Source of the DNA: Chara braunii
Taxonomy: Eukaryota > Streptophyta > Charophyceae > Charales > Characeae
DNA: 22,651 bases
Direction of reading: 5' to 3'
NCBI GenBank assembly: GCA_003427395.1
Contig: BFEA01000005.1
Location: 5,626,410 to 5,649,060 of the forward strand
Position numbers and translations under genes: made by a program. The stretch's first letter is position 1. Each line of letters begins with the position of its first letter. Positions 1 to 8,915 of the stretch are shown one piece after another. The notes under the pieces are model-generated. The model saw only the letters and a program-made list of their open reading frames with translations, had not been told where the DNA came from and searched no databases.

Positions 1-1815
1 ATACCTTTTCACAATGCTTTACTTTTTCAAGGCCCGTGCTGCTTTATTTTTACAAGGCCTGAGGCCTATATCGGGTAAAGGCCCTTTTACTACGGAGAAT
101 TAGCAGATAATTTCCTAACCCCACAACAGTAAGTACAGCCACACACCTAGCACGTATCTTCGAGATAATTTCACTCAGTCTGAAATCCCTAAGTAAGGAG
201 ATGTAACAAAAAAAATAGATACCTGTGAATAAAACGATGAAATGCTTAGCAATCCTAAAAAGAATAGCAAGAAACAAGGACACGAGACATAGAATATCCA
301 GGATAACCGAAGTACTCAATCGATACTTTACATAGCAACCCGACTTCCCAAATAAGAAACCCGAATCAGGAGAACTGGACATGTATACGAAAAAATGAGG
401 CCTCGACAGAAATACACACCAGACTCAACCGAAACATTTGCCGGAAACAAAATAAGGCTTGCTAACAGAATAGCATTAATAGACCCCCTTCCAACAGATA
501 TTATGAACGAAATTGGATCGCATAACCTCACTGCACTTTCAATCCTAGATATCCGAACCATGGAGGCCACAAATCCAAACTTAACACACAGCAGACAAAG
601 ATATATGAAAACCAACAGCCGCACTACTACGACCTGCGGTAGGTAAACAAGAAATAGTCCTCGGATGTAGACCAAGTGGAACCGGTCCGAATGCTGCATA
701 AAGGTAACCACCGAAACTTCTTACCCACCTCAAAGAAAACTGCTGAAATTCGTGAAGAATGACGCTCACACATTAGCGCAATACGTCATTAATCCGCATT
801 TCATATCCATTATGCTACCAAAACAAGATTGCACCTAGGTAAAAAACTATTAGTATTACCACTAGAGAGACTACCCCAAAAAAAACTCACAATTAGCCCA
901 TTAACCACCAGACTGTGCGTGGCACACTAGAAACACGTTCTAATAACTGAAAAAATTATATTGGTATCCTAACTTAATTAAACAACAAAACCTCTCATAA
1001 CCAGCAAAGCCCCCCAAAAAAAAGAGTAGCCCACACTCACCAACCCACACAAAGATAGATCCACCACACAAGAACCATCCATGCTGCTTAAGAACCACCG
1101 CACCACCTATGTATAAGATAAAGTCAACCCAATCCAAATGACCTACCAGCAAACTGGCAAAACCAAAAAAGAGGGAAATACGAATATCACTATCCCAATC
1201 CCGTATTGAAATTAGCACGCCCGATTACTGGAACGAAATCAAATGTGAACCTCAAAGAACTAAACAACAGCCCCCCTCTTTGAAAAGCATAACCACACCT
1301 GTTGACATGAACGAAATCCCCCAGGATAGAAACAAGACATAGAAGTGATACGGCTAACCCAAAACAACTCTTATACACACAGCTAGAGTTTTACGCACCA
1401 CCATGAGCGATATGTAGATGGAAACACCCCAACCGGATCACTAATAACACCCACTACCCAACCTTCAGTAAAATGCCTAACCAACCTCCGAACAACGAAA
1501 TCACCACATCAGAGCACTCTAACCACTACAAAGATGACGCGCACACCAGATACCACCCCCACAAGATATATCCTACTGAATACCATGACTTATCTGCAGA
1601 ACTAGAGAGAACAAGACTTAATTGAATGATCTCGAACCAGGAACCAAATAGAGATGACAACAACCCCCGTCACCACCTGACTTAAAGTCATCACCAATAT
1701 ACCACAAAGGAATATCCACTATGTAGTGTAGCTGACCCACTGACCCTATACATGTACATAGAAAACCCCGGCCCCATCCAAGCAACGAGAATGTTGCCTA
1801 CAATCAATTCTAAGA
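1..1815. other. A+C-rich stretch without a convincing gene
   Basis: The + strand is strongly enriched in A and C, and reading frames on both strands are short (about 130 codons or fewer). They translate into low-complexity or hydrophobic peptides with no motif I recognise. The frame at 395-646 (+, 83 codons) is the least implausible, but nothing supports it beyond being open. No RNA gene or repeat array is visible. Confidence 0.5.
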
Positions 1816-2430
1816 TCACTGAAGATCTCCACGCATATATGCACGGCCCACTAGAGGAGGATCTGAAATAGCCTCCCACTCCACTCTCGACGACAAAAAG
1901 TCACCGTGCTCTTGCAGCACCGCGGATGTCACCAAACGAACCATAGACTCAACGATATCCTCGCCCGCGCCGACGTGAGCATCTGGAACGCCCTCATGAA
2001 CCTTTGTCACATACACGACAACCTCACGAGGAAACTCTCCCGCATAACCCAGCCCCATCACCAGGCGCAAAGCCAATTCCCCACGAGCATCAATTTCGTA
2101 ATGACGAATTTGATGATTGGTGACAGTGTTGATGAACTCAAACTCACGACCCAGACGAGTATCACGCAGATCGCCTAGTTCGAACACCATAACCACACGA
2201 CCCCCGACATGGCCGCGAGTCACAAACGAATTCGACATTTTGAATGAAGACTGAGGGCACGAGAAATCCCCAGTGTTACCCTGCACTTCCACGCACAAAG
2301 CACATCGATTTGGAGACTCCAAAACCTCAAGAACTAACAGCGAAGGATCATACAAAGCCAACCACTCGAATGATTGAGAACTACAAGCACAACCCCATAT
2401 AAATAAGGAAGCCGCTACTATGAGCTCACA
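1816..2430 (-). CDS. Unrecognised protein, possible exon
   Basis: The minus strand is open from just after a TGA at 2431-2433 to the stop at 1816. The first in-frame ATG is at 2238-2236 and would give about 140 residues. Upstream of it the frame still reads like protein, with a hydrophobic segment (LIVAASLFIWGC) followed by a Trp/Leu-rich stretch. The rest is well mixed in composition, with motifs such as FELGDLRDTRLGREFEF and GEDIVESMVRLVTSAVL, unlike the low-complexity shadows nearby. The lack of a start before the hydrophobic part, and a pyrimidine-rich tract just upstream, suggest that an intron precedes it. I recognise no family. It could be a host gene exon or part of a transposon. Function is unknown. 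Confidence 0.4.
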   Translation of the reverse strand, partial: CELIVAASLFIWGCACSSQSFEWLALYDPSLLVLEVLESPNRCALCVEVQGNTGDFSCPQSSFKMSNSFVTRGHVGGRVVMVFELGDLRDTRLGREFEFINTVTNHQIRHYEIDARGELALRLVMGLGYAGEFPREVVVYVTKVHEGVPDAHVGAGEDIVESMVRLVTSAVLQEHGDFLSSRVEWEAISDPPLVGRAYMRGDLQ

Positions 2431-2526
2431 TCAGAAGAAGAACAAAAATAGCAAGACAAATAAAAAATAAAAAAGGAGGAAGGTAACTCCTTACTTTCAT
2501 TTTTTTACTACGAGCGGTCACCTCAC
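2418..2526 (-). other. Candidate intron upstream of the minus-strand ORF
   Basis: On the minus strand a good donor (CCAG|GTGAGG, exon ending at 2527) is followed by a T/C-rich tract and an acceptor-like CATAG ending at 2418. Removing these 109 bases would join the frame at 2527-2668 to the frame of the 1816-2430 ORF in phase (split codon G|TA). The upstream exon has no clear start of its own, so this is a hypothesis. Confidence 0.25.
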
Positions 2527-2801
2527 CTGGACCACCACAACCTATCAACAAACCATATGACTGAAACGACAATTCTCCCTGTGTCGCTTTTTTTGATTTC
2601 TCGTTGTTTAGCTCTTCTCTTCCCCCCCTTATAACCGCAACCACCGAAGGGACGCAAACACATACCAACGGGCAACGACTGGAAACACAAAGCCAATCCC
2701 TACTAACAACTGATCGGTCATACTTCCCCCCCTTTTTTTTCTAAAAGAAATATATACCCCCCAAATAAACTATTCACACACAAGCACCTAATAACCTGCC
2801 G

Positions 2802-2847
2802 AAAAAATAAAAAATAAAAAATAAAAAATAAAAAACAAAAAACAAAA
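2802..2847. repeat. A-rich 7-bp tandem repeat
   Basis: Four AAAAAAT units run into two AAAAAAC units and a short A tail. This is simple-sequence DNA; no function is implied. Confidence 0.8.
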
Positions 2848-3190
2848 TTATAATATTGAAACTCTTCCCGAAGAAAAATCGATTATAAATCAACCAACCC
2901 CCCACACCACGGCTAAAACCCCAAAGAACTGACAACTGGTAATAAGGTACCCTTGCCAAAATAGAAACTGCAAACATAAATTAACATAGTAATAATGACG
3001 GTGGTTGTAGGGTGTCATCGAGCGCTACAAGGAAACCAGACGAAGGCTCTGGCCAGAAATCGAGGTAAGCCCCCCCAAAAAAACTGCACCCCCCCTCCTT
3101 ATCTTCCCCCCACCCTACCTACCTACGCAGGTCTCGCTAGCCAACTAGATCAATAATATAATAACAACGACTGACCTCGAAACTCACTCC

Positions 3191-3397
3191 ATGCTGACTT
3201 TTTTGCAGGATCAAGAAATCATCAACCGAGGATGGCATGCTGATCTAGCACCGATGGTCGCCCCCTTCGCCACACTGCAACCACCAATTGTTCACTCCCA
3301 GTTGATCCTTATGGCATTACCACAAGATCTACTTCACCGATTCCACACTGCATCACCTTCACCGAACCTGATTGAGATTCTCACGTTCAGTGACTAG
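3191..3397 (+). pseudogene. N-terminal segment of a long unknown ORF, ended by TAG
   Basis: The 68 codons from ATG 3191 to TAG 3395-3397 lie in the same frame as the two long segments that follow (3437-4186 and 4187-5476). The codons between this stop and the next ATG (3437) are open and protein-like, so the three pieces look like one ancestral reading frame. The start is uncertain: CTGAC, then TTTTTTGCAG at about 3199-3208, looks like a branch point and 3' splice site, so the coding part may begin at the GATCAAG that follows. The peptide is Pro/Leu/His-rich and I recognise no domain. The TAG is one C-to-T change from CAG (Gln). Confidence 0.4.
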
Positions 3398-3436
3398 GCG
3401 GTCATTAGCAACAAGTACGAGACTGAGCCGGAAAGG

Positions 3437-4186
3437 ATGCACAGTCTAATCGAAGCATACGCGCTCAATGCCTCGGTTATTGCCTTCAGGAATAGGGTCC
3501 AGAATAGAGAACTCGATAGGGTGATTGCCAAGGGGGAGAAAGCCATACTCAATAAGTTCGGATATTGCTCCGACCATCTCAGTGATGCGGGAGAGATAGA
3601 CATCTCAACTGATGTCAATGAGAAAAGACAGGCACGGAGGCGGAGAATAGGACTGTCCCAAGCAGAAATAGATTACTTAGAAAAACAGCACGAACGCAGA
3701 CTGAACACAGTCATGACAAGCACGCCGATAAACAGAACTGGCAAGGTGCACAAATTCGCGCAGGAAAACCACTTCCTCCCAATTGCGTCTGACACATGGG
3801 TAGAAAGGAACAGCAAGCACGTCGCACACAAGCTGTGGTACCTTGACTCCTTCAACTACACTGCATCCATATCAATCGAAGGATACAAAGCGCTGGCCAA
3901 CCTGTCCGACGCTGACATGGAAGCTTGCAGACAAGCCGCACACAACTTCACACTACACTATCCTACAAACAGACCTCCCTTTGATGGAGACTTCCCCATC
4001 CTTGCGATCCTCGATAAGACCAAATGCGCCATCTCCAAACCGGTCCTCGTGCAGAAAGGATTCGCAAGAATCCCACAGACGTTGGAGGAGGTCAAGAAGA
4101 TGTGGAACATTGGGCGGCCATACCTCAAGTGTACCTGCGAAAAGAACTGCAGGAAAACAATCACTTGGCTTGACCACATGCTGTAG
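3437..4186 (+). CDS. Central segment of the unknown ORF (249 codons)
   Basis: The frame runs from ATG 3437 to TAG 4184-4186, and is also open upstream to the TAG at 3395. The protein has a charged helical N-terminal half with a basic patch (RQARRRR, about residue 65). A globular-looking middle contains an HKLWYLDSFNYT stretch (about residues 131-142), and near the end there is a small Cys cluster (CTCEKNC). Composition and length argue for a real protein, but I recognise no enzyme motif: there is no RT, integrase, GIY-YIG, protease or recombinase signature. After the TAG the same frame continues without a break for 429 more codons. It may be the first ORF of a retroelement, given the RT 1.1 kb downstream on the same strand, or a decayed host gene. 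Confidence 0.55.
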   Translation: MHSLIEAYALNASVIAFRNRVQNRELDRVIAKGEKAILNKFGYCSDHLSDAGEIDISTDVNEKRQARRRRIGLSQAEIDYLEKQHERRLNTVMTSTPINRTGKVHKFAQENHFLPIASDTWVERNSKHVAHKLWYLDSFNYTASISIEGYKALANLSDADMEACRQAAHNFTLHYPTNRPPFDGDFPILAILDKTKCAISKPVLVQKGFARIPQTLEEVKKMWNIGRPYLKCTCEKNCRKTITWLDHML

Positions 4187-5476
4187 TACTACATCGCCAA
4201 TTTGGACTTCTTTGATCCTGACGCACCTTTGGACGTCACACGCATGCTGGACCTACAACAGAAGCTGGAAACGGAATGGAAAGGGCCGATACTTGCACAG
4301 GTAACCTTCCTGCATATGAGGAAGATAATGAGGGATCTTCTGGACCGGCTCATCGAGGACAAGATGTCAATTGTCGAAGGCCTGCTCGACCACCCCACGC
4401 TGAAGGGTATCCCATTCGCTGCAAGATTTGCTGGGATCATGTCCCCAAATGAACCTACCAAGACCCCTGGCACGGCGAACAACAATAGAAGAAGTGCGCT
4501 GGCAATTGAGCCAAACATCGCGCAGAGGAGCAGAACAAGACAGGCGCCACTTCTGTTCGTCCCGATATCCGGTGATACCACCTCGTCCACACCATCTCAC
4601 ACCCCACGACACCATGCCACAACCAGCACACCACCCTCTACAACAACACAAACCCCACAATGCCAACAGCATGCCACGCACATGCCCACACACACGACAG
4701 GCATAGCGCACGCTACACGCAATGCACAACATACGCCCAGAGCAGCAGGCACCCCCATGCCACCAGCACCACCACAGGAACCCGCCCAGCAACATCAGCA
4801 AACGAGCATGCCCTGCGCAAGCGCAAACAGGAGGACGAAACCTACTGCAACACAGCACTGCAACCCAGAAACACGCCCATTCAAGAGAGCCAAGAAGAAC
4901 AGAAACGCACGCAGACCAATCCGCAGCGCAGCCCATCAGAGCAATGCTAAGGGAGGAAGGAAGAGAAACCAGGATAGGACCAACCTCCGCACAGAAGCAC
5001 AACAACTCATCACTGGAGCCCTCAACACGGCACACACCGACCCATACGTACCACCCCTCCTCCCGCTACCCACCCACCTTGGCACCCCCACGCGAGCCAC
5101 CAACACCACACCTACCACATCACTCCAAGCTAGCCCTTCCATTTACCTCGCGAACAGCCTCAGTTGGCTTCCTACACGCAACCAGATTCTGGGAAATCGA
5201 TCACAACTGCCTAACACACAAACTCGCCTGAACCTGTTTGACGGCGCACAGTCGAGACCTGTGCAGGTTGTTGACATCACCGAGCCATGCAACATAGAAG
5301 GCTCCAGAAGACAGAATGCGATCGATGTTAGCTCGCCCTCCCCAGATACGCCAACCAAGGCCATCAGCTCGTTTGGCCACATCTTCAGGAACATTGACAT
5401 CGAAGAGTCTATGGCAGGCTCCATCACTGAAGCAACCACCAGCAACAATGACAGGCTTGTTGTACCGGACTGCTAG
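4187..5476 (+). CDS. C-terminal segment of the unknown ORF, Pro/Thr/His/Gln-rich
   Basis: This is the in-frame continuation beyond the TAG at 4184-4186. It has no ATG at its beginning (a TTG is at 4202), so it is unlikely to be translated alone unless the stop is read through. The first 90 residues or so are ordinary and helical, with a LEKEW/LLDRLIEDK-like charged character. Residues 110-250 are a low-complexity Thr/Pro/His/Gln/Ala tract encoded by A/C-rich DNA, with basic patches (RPFKRAKKNRNARR) that could bind nucleic acid or act as a nuclear signal. The last 120 residues regain ordinary composition and end at TAG 5474-5476. This layout recalls ORF1 or gag-like proteins of retroelements, but no CCHC knuckle or RRM is visible. 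Confidence 0.5.
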   Translation, partial: YYIANLDFFDPDAPLDVTRMLDLQQKLETEWKGPILAQVTFLHMRKIMRDLLDRLIEDKMSIVEGLLDHPTLKGIPFAARFAGIMSPNEPTKTPGTANNNRRSALAIEPNIAQRSRTRQAPLLFVPISGDTTSSTPSHTPRHHATTSTPPSTTTQTPQCQQHATHMPTHTTGIAHATRNAQHTPRAAGTPMPPAPPQEPAQQHQQTSMPCASANRRTKPTATQHCNPETRPFKRAKKNRNARRPIRSAAHQSNAKGGRKRNQDRTNLRTEAQQLITGALNTAHTDPYVPPLLPLPTHLGTPTRATNTTPTTSLQASPSIYLANSLSWLPTRNQILGNRSQLPNTQTRLNLFDGAQSRPVQVVDITEPCNIEGSRRQNAIDVSSPSPDTPTKAISSFGHIFRNIDIEESMAGSITEATTSNNDRLVVPDC

Positions 5477-5531
5477 GAATAGATGAACTAACCGAGGATT
5501 TGCTACAGAAAGTGTTGACAAACGTACGACA

Positions 5532-5835
5532 CTCTGCTGTGGAGAAACATCTGCACTAGGAGACATCATTGTAATAATAACAGGACTACATGCTAGCAAT
5601 GCCAGTACATAGATAAGGATAGGGACTTATCTCATACTAATCAGAGTATGAAATCATAGGCCCCTAAGAACCCCCCCCTTTTTTTTGGTGAGATAAGACA
5701 TTTGCTGTGGAGGAGCTTCTGTACTAAGACTTCTTAGCGGGATGATATCAAGATAGATGACACCGAGGCCGATACATAGATGACGATAGGGACTTATCTC
5801 ACGCTAATTAGAGTATGAGATCGTTGGCCCCTAAA
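5532..5835 (+). repeat. Diverged tandem duplication with paired hairpins
   Basis: Two copies of about 133 bp (5532-5664 and 5703-5835, offset 171 bp) share a conserved 3' half: a GATAGGGACTTATCTCA core, an AGAGTATGA box and a terminal GGCCCCTAA. In the first copy the core folds into two adjacent stems: AGATAAG (5611-5617) with CTTATCT (5626-5632), and CATACT (5633-5638) with AGTATG (5645-5650). The second copy keeps the core but has weaker pairing. Both copies are followed by T-rich runs. It lies just 3' of the unknown ORF, where a 3' UTR or element end would be. Confidence 0.65.
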
Positions 5836-6600
5836 TTATTGGTGGTGATAAACCTTTTTTTTCTCAACAAAGGCCACATGTGGCAAAACTTGTCAATAAT
5901 GATGTTCTGAGTTCTTTTGAATGCTCCCACCATTCCCCTGCTCAATACCCCCCTCCCCCCACCAACCTTGCCCTACCCAAGAAGTAGAAACCTCTTTACA
6001 GACCTATCAAATGCCTAAACTACCTAAGTGGAACTGTCCAGCTAATACACGAGTAACTCAGTAAAAAATAGGCGAAAACATAACCCTACCATAACATGGA
6101 CAGTCATCAAATCCAACCTTCCCTCCTCTCGATAAGACCCGTAAAAATTCAATATAAAACCTCACCTTGCTCATAACATCGACAAAATAAAAAAATTAAA
6201 ACACCAAAAAGAAGAACCAAACTTGACAGCAGCTCATGAAGACAGACCACGAATAAATCTAAAATATGCCCTCCCCTGCGCAACTGAATTATACTCTTCC
6301 CAACCCTCCCAAAGCCCCCCTACGTACGGAAATATGTGTACAAATAGTCATATACCTTCAAAAATAATAACATACAACCGCTAGACCAAAAATGAGCAAC
6401 CGCTTCCCCCCACCCCCAAAGAAAATAGCATAGCAGCCACCACAAAATCCCTCTCTACGAATCATCATCAACATTAATACACGAACACCATAGATTACTA
6501 CCCAAGAAACGACACCACCCCCTAACAAACCACCACCCAAGTAAAATAAATAAAACTTTTCGACTACAAATAACAAACACCGCTAACAACCACTGTTCTG
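5836..6600. other. A+C-rich intergenic stretch
   Basis: This is low-complexity A/C-rich DNA with C runs and A runs between the tandem duplication and the reverse transcriptase ORF. The RT frame is closed by a TAA at 6571-6573. No promoter motif or small gene can be supported. Confidence 0.5.
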
Positions 6601-8535
6601 TTGTATGACCATCTCAAACAGGTCAACTGCCTACAGGTCATGGAGGACGGAAGACGCGGCTGGAGAAGACCCACGGAGCCCTGCAAAAAAATCATCCACC
6701 TCCACTATAGAAATAGATTGATGGAAAGGATGAAAATTAAAAAAGTCTTTGCTAACATACTACACCAACACAACCGGTTAGTTGTCGAGAGGCTCCAAGA
6801 CATAACATTTGGTTGGACGTCTGACAACCACCTAGCCCAACAGCTATACAATCACACAGCAGTGTTTAAAAACTTCAACCTTGAACAATGGTATAATGAA
6901 CAAGGACGAAACTGTTTTTGCCAACACACCAGATATAAAGATTTTATCCACGAATGCGGTGACAACTTAGTCCTGCCCAATGTTGTGACTCTGAACCCCA
7001 TGATCATCAGCAACACAAAACTCGAAAAACAAGTCCAAAGAGGCCTTAACCATATCCCACTAAAACCGTACAACACACACGAGATCCAAAAAGAATGTCA
7101 AACAGCGCTAAACAAAACCATAGAAATAATAAACCAAGACGGTATGATTATCACACCAGAACAAAAAATAACGGCGCACCTCCAACTTAAACAGACGATC
7201 AAACAAAATTGCATGAACTTCCACCGACCCCTCACCTTCGACCTAACACACCCCAGCATCAGGAACGAGATTGACTTCATCACGGAGCATTTTTTTATTG
7301 CTGGTGCTGACAAAGCACCCAATACACCCACCTTTACCTGCATCAACTTCATTAGATACCCGGCCCTGAGGAGACTCACTGGAAGCGATTTCACCCCCTG
7401 CGAATGTGCTACACCGGACCTAGTCCGAACACTAAAATACCAGATAGAAACACTGTTCCCATTCGTCCCCATAAAAAATACGGAGCTACCCTACCTCATG
7501 GCAACCTACAAAAAGCATCAAAACTCCTTCAGATGGCTTACCAATGCGTCTGATGTCATCTTCTCACCTCTAGCAGATGTATGCGCAACTATACTCAGCA
7601 AGCTAGCACTAATAGTAAAAAAACATTGTGGGGATCTTACACGACTCACTGAACAAGAATATGGCGTCAAAGCGTCATTCTGGTGGATAGTTGACTCAGT
7701 ATATGACTATATCTACAATCTACCCCCATATATCCACAACCTCTACTCCGCTGACATCACCAGATGCTACGAGACAATCCCAACCGATGAGTCAGAAGAT
7801 GGCGTACCAACAACCATCAACTTCTTCATCGATCTCGCCTTCAAAGAAGCAAGAAAAGTATACGACAGAAACGCCGGCATATCCTGCATCATCAAAGAAA
7901 AAAACAAAGATCTCTACATTGACGCAACATGGATCTCAACTAGACAGGCCAACACCACAATACTCACTGCAATCGACATCCAAATAATGAATAACTTGCT
8001 CATAAAAAACACATACACAACACTGGGTGGCGCCACGTGGAAGCAAATTCTCAGCATACCAATGGGCCTAAGCTGCTCACCAATGTGGTGCAACATCTAC
8101 TTCTTTCACTATGAATACAAGTTCATGAAAAAATTACGACTAACCCCCAACCTCCACCTACTCCCCCTATTTCAGCACACGTTCAGATATTTTGACGACC
8201 TCAACAACATCAACAATCCCAGAATCAAGGAATTCATCAACCCAGAAATTAAAAGCAAAAGAAGTAAATACTACCTATACCCTCTCAATTTTGTAACACT
8301 TAACGAACAGATAACAGAAACCACCCTGCTGAACAACCAATACGCAGCAACCAAGTGTAACTTCTTGAATGCAACACTCACTATCACCAATCACACAATA
8401 GGCACAAATGAGACAAGAAAGTATGACAAAAGAAAACAATTCGACTTCCTTATCAATAGATTCCTTAAATTTGACTCAAACAGACCCATCATGCAATCAT
8501 TGAAGATACTCATTCCACAGACCATAACATTATGA
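6601..8535 (+). CDS. Penelope-like element reverse transcriptase
   Basis: This is an RNA-dependent DNA polymerase of a non-LTR retroelement, expected to copy element RNA at a nicked target. The frame is open from 6574; it is numbered here from the TTG at 6601, and the first ATG is at 6640 (residue 14). In order: a Cys motif CFC (residues 105-107) before a segment resembling the conserved N-terminal region of the family; ADK (236-238), matching the Penelope-specific DKG-type motif; LPYLMATYKKH (296-306) and FRWLTNAS (310-317), the template-grip region; motif A SADITRCYETIP with Asp385; IPMGLSCSPMWCN (486-498), motif B; FRYFDDL with catalytic Asp532-Asp533, motif C; and YDKRKQFDF (608-616), a family hallmark. 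All three catalytic Asp are present and there is no internal stop. No GIY-YIG endonuclease is visible in this ORF. The motif set best fits the Penelope lineage described in green algae and invertebrates (Naiad/Chlamys type); that placement is inference. Confidence 0.85.
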   Translation: MYDHLKQVNCLQVMEDGRRGWRRPTEPCKKIIHLHYRNRLMERMKIKKVFANILHQHNRLVVERLQDITFGWTSDNHLAQQLYNHTAVFKNFNLEQWYNEQGRNCFCQHTRYKDFIHECGDNLVLPNVVTLNPMIISNTKLEKQVQRGLNHIPLKPYNTHEIQKECQTALNKTIEIINQDGMIITPEQKITAHLQLKQTIKQNCMNFHRPLTFDLTHPSIRNEIDFITEHFFIAGADKAPNTPTFTCINFIRYPALRRLTGSDFTPCECATPDLVRTLKYQIETLFPFVPIKNTELPYLMATYKKHQNSFRWLTNASDVIFSPLADVCATILSKLALIVKKHCGDLTRLTEQEYGVKASFWWIVDSVYDYIYNLPPYIHNLYSADITRCYETIPTDESEDGVPTTINFFIDLAFKEARKVYDRNAGISCIIKEKNKDLYIDATWISTRQANTTILTAIDIQIMNNLLIKNTYTTLGGATWKQILSIPMGLSCSPMWCNIYFFHYEYKFMKKLRLTPNLHLLPLFQHTFRYFDDLNNINNPRIKEFINPEIKSKRSKYYLYPLNFVTLNEQITETTLLNNQYAATKCNFLNATLTITNHTIGTNETRKYDKRKQFDFLINRFLKFDSNRPIMQSLKILIPQTITL

Positions 8536-8699
8536 TTGTCACATCACACCCTTTACAAGCAGCAGAAGATTTAATTGATGTAATACAAACAATGACACAG
8601 AATGGATTTAATCCACACAAAAGCATTGGAATAATCAAGAGCGTCCTTAATAACACCAACACCTACCAACCATTCACATGCGATCTCAAACAACCCTAA
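8532..8699 (+). CDS. Out-of-frame C-terminal tail of the reverse transcriptase
   Basis: The RT stop TGA (8533-8535) overlaps an ATG at 8532-8534 (ATGA). The new frame runs 55 codons to TAA 8697-8699. Its peptide (…LQAAEDLIDVIQTMTQNGF…KSVLNN) resembles the helical C-terminal tail that follows the YDKR region in related proteins, a stretch missing from the main ORF. Three readings are possible: a one-base indel in this copy, a programmed frameshift, or termination-reinitiation at ATGA. The indel is the simplest. Confidence 0.5.
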   Translation: MIVTSHPLQAAEDLIDVIQTMTQNGFNPHKSIGIIKSVLNNTNTYQPFTCDLKQP

Positions 8700-8736
8700 A
8701 ACACACCAAAGAACTATTCCAAGTGTCATGTGTGTA

Positions 8737-8763
8737 GATTATTATTAAAATGTAATAATAATC
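8737..8763. repeat. Perfect 11-bp-stem hairpin
   Basis: GATTATTATTA (8737-8747) pairs perfectly with TAATAATAATC (8753-8763) across a 5-base loop. It lies 38 bp past the end of the RT tail frame, so it may mark the 3' end of the element RNA. The AT-only repeat-like stem could also arise from simple sequence. Confidence 0.6.
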
Positions 8764-8849
8764 TGGTACGGATGGCGGCCCCCTCGGAAGGAGCAGCGTC
8801 GTCATCTGTACACCTGCCCCCTCCGGCCCCCCATCACGTGGGAAAGTGG

Positions 8850-8856
<7 letters not shown>

Positions 8857-8911
<55 letters not shown>
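8857..8911. repeat. CA-dinucleotide microsatellite
   Basis: This is an almost pure (CA)n run with one CG interruption. It forms the outer edge of the left inverted-repeat arm; a matching but shorter GT run lies at the outer edge of the right arm (11346-11375). Confidence 0.9.

Positions 8912-8915
<4 letters not shown>

Noticed and set aside
4367-5035. 222-codon minus-strand Cys/Trp/Val-rich ORF
   Set aside because: It is the antisense shadow of the A/C-rich Pro/Thr/His tract in the + strand ORF.
6640-6900. GIY-YIG endonuclease at the RT N-terminus
   Set aside because: No GIY/YIG pair or following Arg/Glu pattern is visible; the region instead resembles the conserved N-terminal Cys region of the RT family.
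5460-8800. Hammerhead ribozyme, often found in Penelope-like elements
   Set aside because: I looked for CTGATGA followed by GAAA with pairing stems around the RT; an isolated GGACGAAAC at about 6905 inside the RT ORF has no matching CTGATGA core.
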